A stretch of 22,735 nucleotides of DNA, from the IMG/VR virus record IMGVR_UViG_3300049893_000608, positions 1 to 22,735 of that record; one strand, written 5' to 3'. Below are positions 19,920 through 22,735 of this stretch, piece by piece. Positions within the stretch are counted from its first letter, which is position 1. Every line of letters begins with the position of its first letter. The notes under the pieces are model-generated. The model was not told the DNA's origin and did no database searches. It worked only from the letters and a program-made list of their open reading frames with translations. The DNA comes from a virus. Both the position numbers and the translations under genes were made by a program.

Positions 19920-21548
19920 ATGGCAAAACCATATTACAACCCATACGGCGACCCTAACAACAACTATGCACAGCCAAAAGATATGACATATGACCCATAT
20001 GGCGACCCTACAAATAACTATGCTATAAGAAAAGCCGCCGAGGCTGGCATCGGTAACGGTATTAGTAATACTAATCCTGTTATGAATCCACCACCTTCAC
20101 CAATGGGAAATCAGATTCAGCAAACTCAACCCCAACAGCAACCTCAACAACAAAATCAACCACAACAACCAGAGTATGACCCTATTAAAGAGGCTGAGAG
20201 TGCAAAGAATAGAGCTATTACTCAAACTAATACTGCTTATGATGAGGATAAAAAATTAAGAGAGCAGCAAAAAGCTTCGGAGCTTGCAAGACTTAAAGCT
20301 ATACTTGATTCAAGAAAATCCGCTATAACTTCAAGTATATCTGGTGCACGGAATAAGTTTCAGCCACAACGAGAGCAAGTTGATGTTAGACGAGCGCAGG
20401 ATTTGGCAAGAGCAAGAGAAATATTAGCGGCACAGGGAATTATGGGCGGCGATAACCTGACAACTCAGATGGATGTAAATACTGGTGCTTCACAGCAAAT
20501 GGCAGAAGTAGACCAGACACAGGATGATTATGTTAGGAATCTTGAGCAAGAGTCAAGAAATTTAGAAGGTGCTTATGATGCTGATGTTGCTTCTCAAATG
20601 GCAAAACAGGCAGAGATGGAAAGAGAATCTTTGCTGAACAAAGCTAATTCAATTGCAAATGCTGAAAATTCCTATGCTACTAACTTACAGAACGCTTTAA
20701 AGGCAAAGCAAGAAAGAGAAGAAGCATTAAGAATTGAAAAGAAAAATGATAGTAGATTTGAACAGCAACAGAAAGACTTGAGATATGGTGAAATGGGAAT
20801 GGTTCTTGACCCTGCTACGGGTGAATATACCAAAACTCCTTCTCAAATCGAAAAAGAGCGTAAGTCAGCAGGAGAAGCCGAAGCAGATAGAATCAAAAAA
20901 TATGTGGATACTATCAGTCAATTTTCTGGAAATTATCAGCAGAGAATTAACGATGTCCTTGGCGATAACGACCCTTCTAACGATTGGGAAGTATCATATC
21001 TTAAAACGGCACAGGCCGACAAGAAAAGCAATATGTTTCAGAATGATATTAAGAATATTAGCCAATACAGCAACAATTATCAGGCAGAGATTAATAGAAG
21101 GACAGAAACGCTTGATGGTGAGGATGATAAACTTATACCTTATCTTGAAATGGCAAGACAGGGTAAGATTGCTAGTCTGGCCGAGGCAAAGAAGAAGCAA
21201 GAAGAAGAAATAAGAAAGAGGGAAGTTGAAGATAGGAAATACGAGTTAGACAGGCAAAAGACTCAGCATGATATTAATAAGCCTTATTACAAAGAGTCTA
21301 GCGGTGATAGCACTAAAGAAAAAAACGACAGAGTAAAAGACTATAGCGCAGTTATAGCCGATGAAATGTACAGCAAAGATGGCGGACTTGACTATACTAA
21401 GTTTGCAAACTACATGGAAAAGCTTATATCAAGGGGCGAGTCTAAAGATGTTATAGACTTATTATCTAGGAAATGGAACTTTGATGAAGATACCTACAGT
21501 GCCACAAAAACAAATACAAATCTAGCTGGATTAATGGGCTACAGATAG
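19920..21548 (+). CDS. Coiled-coil virion (probable ejection) protein, 542 aa
   Basis: GGAGGTG lies before the ATG. The N-terminus has a duplicated motif (YNPYGDPNNNYA at 6-17, YDPYGDPTNNYA at 24-35), a Gln/Pro tract (64-84), then long charged helices with coiled-coil character (about 95-330). Residues 332-368 and 380-416 are two copies of a motif starting ISQ(F/Y)S.NYQ and ending YL..A...K, a repeat with a 48-residue period. After a second charged helix (420-450) the C-terminus is globular. Long helical proteins encoded after the tail hub in podoviruses are internal proteins injected with DNA (P22 gp7/gp16/gp20-like in role, not in sequence). A scaffold-like or tail-internal role is also possible. 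Family not recognised. Confidence 0.7.
   Translation: MAKPYYNPYGDPNNNYAQPKDMTYDPYGDPTNNYAIRKAAEAGIGNGISNTNPVMNPPPSPMGNQIQQTQPQQQPQQQNQPQQPEYDPIKEAESAKNRAITQTNTAYDEDKKLREQQKASELARLKAILDSRKSAITSSISGARNKFQPQREQVDVRRAQDLARAREILAAQGIMGGDNLTTQMDVNTGASQQMAEVDQTQDDYVRNLEQESRNLEGAYDADVASQMAKQAEMERESLLNKANSIANAENSYATNLQNALKAKQEREEALRIEKKNDSRFEQQQKDLRYGEMGMVLDPATGEYTKTPSQIEKERKSAGEAEADRIKKYVDTISQFSGNYQQRINDVLGDNDPSNDWEVSYLKTAQADKKSNMFQNDIKNISQYSNNYQAEINRRTETLDGEDDKLIPYLEMARQGKIASLAEAKKKQEEEIRKREVEDRKYELDRQKTQHDINKPYYKESSGDSTKEKNDRVKDYSAVIADEMYSKDGGLDYTKFANYMEKLISRGESKDVIDLLSRKWNFDEDTYSATKTNTNLAGLMGYR
20913..21167 (+). repeat. Internal 48-residue repeat in the coiled-coil virion gene
   Basis: 20913-21023 and 21057-21167 encode two copies of the same helical motif, start to start 144 bases apart. 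Shared features are ISQ(F/Y)S, NYQ, an Asp-rich turn (DNDPSND or LDGEDD), then a YL(K/E).A helix. The DNA has diverged, so the copies are old or under selection. Confidence 0.65.
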
Positions 21549-21559
21549 GGGGTGTGGAT

Positions 21560-22735
21560 ATGTCGCTTTATGATGCTATAACAAAAAGGATGGAGCAGGA
21601 AAAGCAGCCTAGCGCAAAAAGGCAGGCTGAACCATTGCCACAAAAAACTATAGTCGTTGCCCCTCCCCCTCCATCGCCACAGGTTAAGCCGTCTAGTTCT
21701 ATGTTAGGTTCTGTTGCGGCAAGTCCAAAAATAGAACCTAAACCATTTTCGGGATTGGTTTCTTCTTTGGGCATTGCTCCAAAACCATTGACAGCATTTG
21801 AACAGTTTATGAAAAAACCTGCCGTAATGAATCCAGTTATGAATATTAATCCTGCCGATGGAAGACCCATCGTATCAGGAGTAGAAACACCAGAACAGGC
21901 ACAGGCAAGAAGGAATTTAGAAAGCTTTAATAAAACTCCATTGCCTACTATTGGAAGTAAAGTTGGGTCTTTTGCTTATGGTTTGGGTGATGCGGCTTCT
22001 CTTGGTGCTATGCCTACAATGCTAAAAATCCAGTCGGAATCTCAAAGAAATATATTCGGTCAACAGCAAGTGCCTAATATATATCAAGATGCTGAAAAGG
22101 CTGCGGCTGAAAATCCTTATACAAACTTTGCAGGCAAAATGGTAGGGTACGCAATACCTGGGGCAGGGTTGACTAAGGCTATAGGCGGAACTGCTTTAGG
22201 TTTGGCACTGAAAACATTACCTAGAGTTACAGGAATGGCGGCAACAGGTGCTATTGAAGGCGGATTAATGGGCGGTGTGGAAGGTGGATTTAACGCAAAT
22301 AGAACAGGTCAGGACGTGGTTAAGGGAATAGGTAAAGGATTGTTAGAAGGTACATTATGGGGAAGCATACTTGGCGGCGGCATAGGTAAGGCAACAAATA
22401 AATCGGCTATGTTCAAAGAAAGTGCAAAGCGAGCAGGACAAGCGGTAGACAATTATAAGTTCCCACAGCTTCGAGAACCAAATATTTTACCATTGCCCGA
22501 TACTATGGCAAGAGGTCCGAAAGTCAGCGCAGAAATTCCAGTGAAATATCAAAAGCCATTGCCTAAATCAAATGAACCTTTAATGCTTCCAGAACCTTCC
22601 CCATATTCACAGGCTAGGGGCAATGTGGAAATAGCAGGAGACCCAACAAGACCGTTAAGGGGTGAAAAACCTACTACATTAACTCCACAGGTTAAAGCGA
22701 CAGAAGTTAAAAAGCCATTTTCTCCGCCGAAAGAC
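21560..22735 (+). CDS. Large Gly-rich virion/ejection protein, N-terminal 392 aa, runs off the window
   Basis: GGGGGTG lies before this ATG and the frame stays open for 392 codons to the window end, so the true gene is longer. Residues 1-125 are Pro/Lys/Ser-rich and probably disordered. Residues about 135-295 are rich in Gly, Ala, Leu and Ile with hydrophobic helices (GKMVGYAIPGAGLTKAIGG, GLLEGTLWGSILGGGIG), the kind of segment that inserts in membranes. Residues 300-392 turn Pro-rich again and look like a linker to further domains. This layout is found in very large podophage ejection proteins and in polyvalent proteins that carry enzyme domains. The end is not in view, so neither can be chosen. 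Confidence 0.7.
   Translation, partial: MSLYDAITKRMEQEKQPSAKRQAEPLPQKTIVVAPPPPSPQVKPSSSMLGSVAASPKIEPKPFSGLVSSLGIAPKPLTAFEQFMKKPAVMNPVMNINPADGRPIVSGVETPEQAQARRNLESFNKTPLPTIGSKVGSFAYGLGDAASLGAMPTMLKIQSESQRNIFGQQQVPNIYQDAEKAAAENPYTNFAGKMVGYAIPGAGLTKAIGGTALGLALKTLPRVTGMAATGAIEGGLMGGVEGGFNANRTGQDVVKGIGKGLLEGTLWGSILGGGIGKATNKSAMFKESAKRAGQAVDNYKFPQLREPNILPLPDTMARGPKVSAEIPVKYQKPLPKSNEPLMLPEPSPYSQARGNVEIAGDPTRPLRGEKPTTLTPQVKATEVKKPFSPPKD

Noticed and set aside
20785-21213. Forward open frame of 142 codons in another frame inside the coiled-coil gene
   Set aside because: Lies wholly within the 542-aa gene, has no ribosome site and has shadow-like composition.

Overview
The window is a contiguous late-gene block of a tailed bacteriophage or prophage, preceded by the end of its early/middle region. 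The host is most likely a Bacillota, probably Clostridia-like. The supporting signs are low G+C content, strong AGGAGG/AGGTGG ribosome binding sites before nearly every gene, several GTG/TTG starts, a Gram-positive-phage late regulator with the MPRGGGG signature, and a PBSX-like terminase. I see no integrase, lysis genes or host genes, so lysogeny cannot be judged directly. The reverse-strand operon at 2689-3434 hints at a temperate lifestyle.

Region 1 (1-2120) holds small, tightly packed forward genes: a RusA-type Holliday junction resolvase (417-809), several small unknown proteins, a helix-turn-helix protein (1354-1797) and a small protein ending in a coiled coil. Three consecutive small genes share a near-identical start cassette (AGGAGCGTGA). 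Region 2 (2255-2674) is a DUF1492/ArpU/RinA-like regulator with a sigma-region-4-like C-terminus, the usual activator of late genes in such phages. A bidirectional terminator follows it.

Region 3 (2689-4006) is the unusual part. It has a two-gene reverse-strand operon (a ribbon-helix-helix protein plus a Cys-rich unknown protein) with a near-consensus promoter whose spacer contains a perfect 14-bp palindrome. Next comes about 570 bp without protein genes. It holds a candidate activator-dependent late promoter, two intrinsic terminators, a UUCG-capped hairpin, direct repeats and a tRNA-Thr(UGU)-like element with a shortened D-arm.

Region 4 (4007-10428) is the packaging and head module: small and large terminase, a one-helix membrane protein, a C2HC zinc-finger protein, a P22-type portal, a scaffold and the major capsid protein. 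Two attenuator-like hairpins separate the capsid gene and the next gene from what follows. Region 5 (10494-16225) lies between the capsid gene and the head-tail adaptor. It is full of surface-type proteins: small beta-rich proteins, a collagen-like fibre, an arabinofuranosidase-B-like/lectin protein, an SGNH esterase, a LamG-like protein and a decoration-like protein.

Region 6 (16238-22735) holds the adaptor, a P22 gp10-like tail-hub protein, a collar-domain fibre with a small partner protein, a coiled-coil virion protein and the start of a large Gly-rich probable ejection protein that runs off the window. No tape-measure, major tail tube or sheath gene is seen, so the virion is most likely podovirus-like. 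A plausible working scheme is that the DUF1492-like protein switches on the late promoter upstream of terS, the head module assembles, and the region 5 proteins decorate the particle for attachment to or processing of surface glycans.
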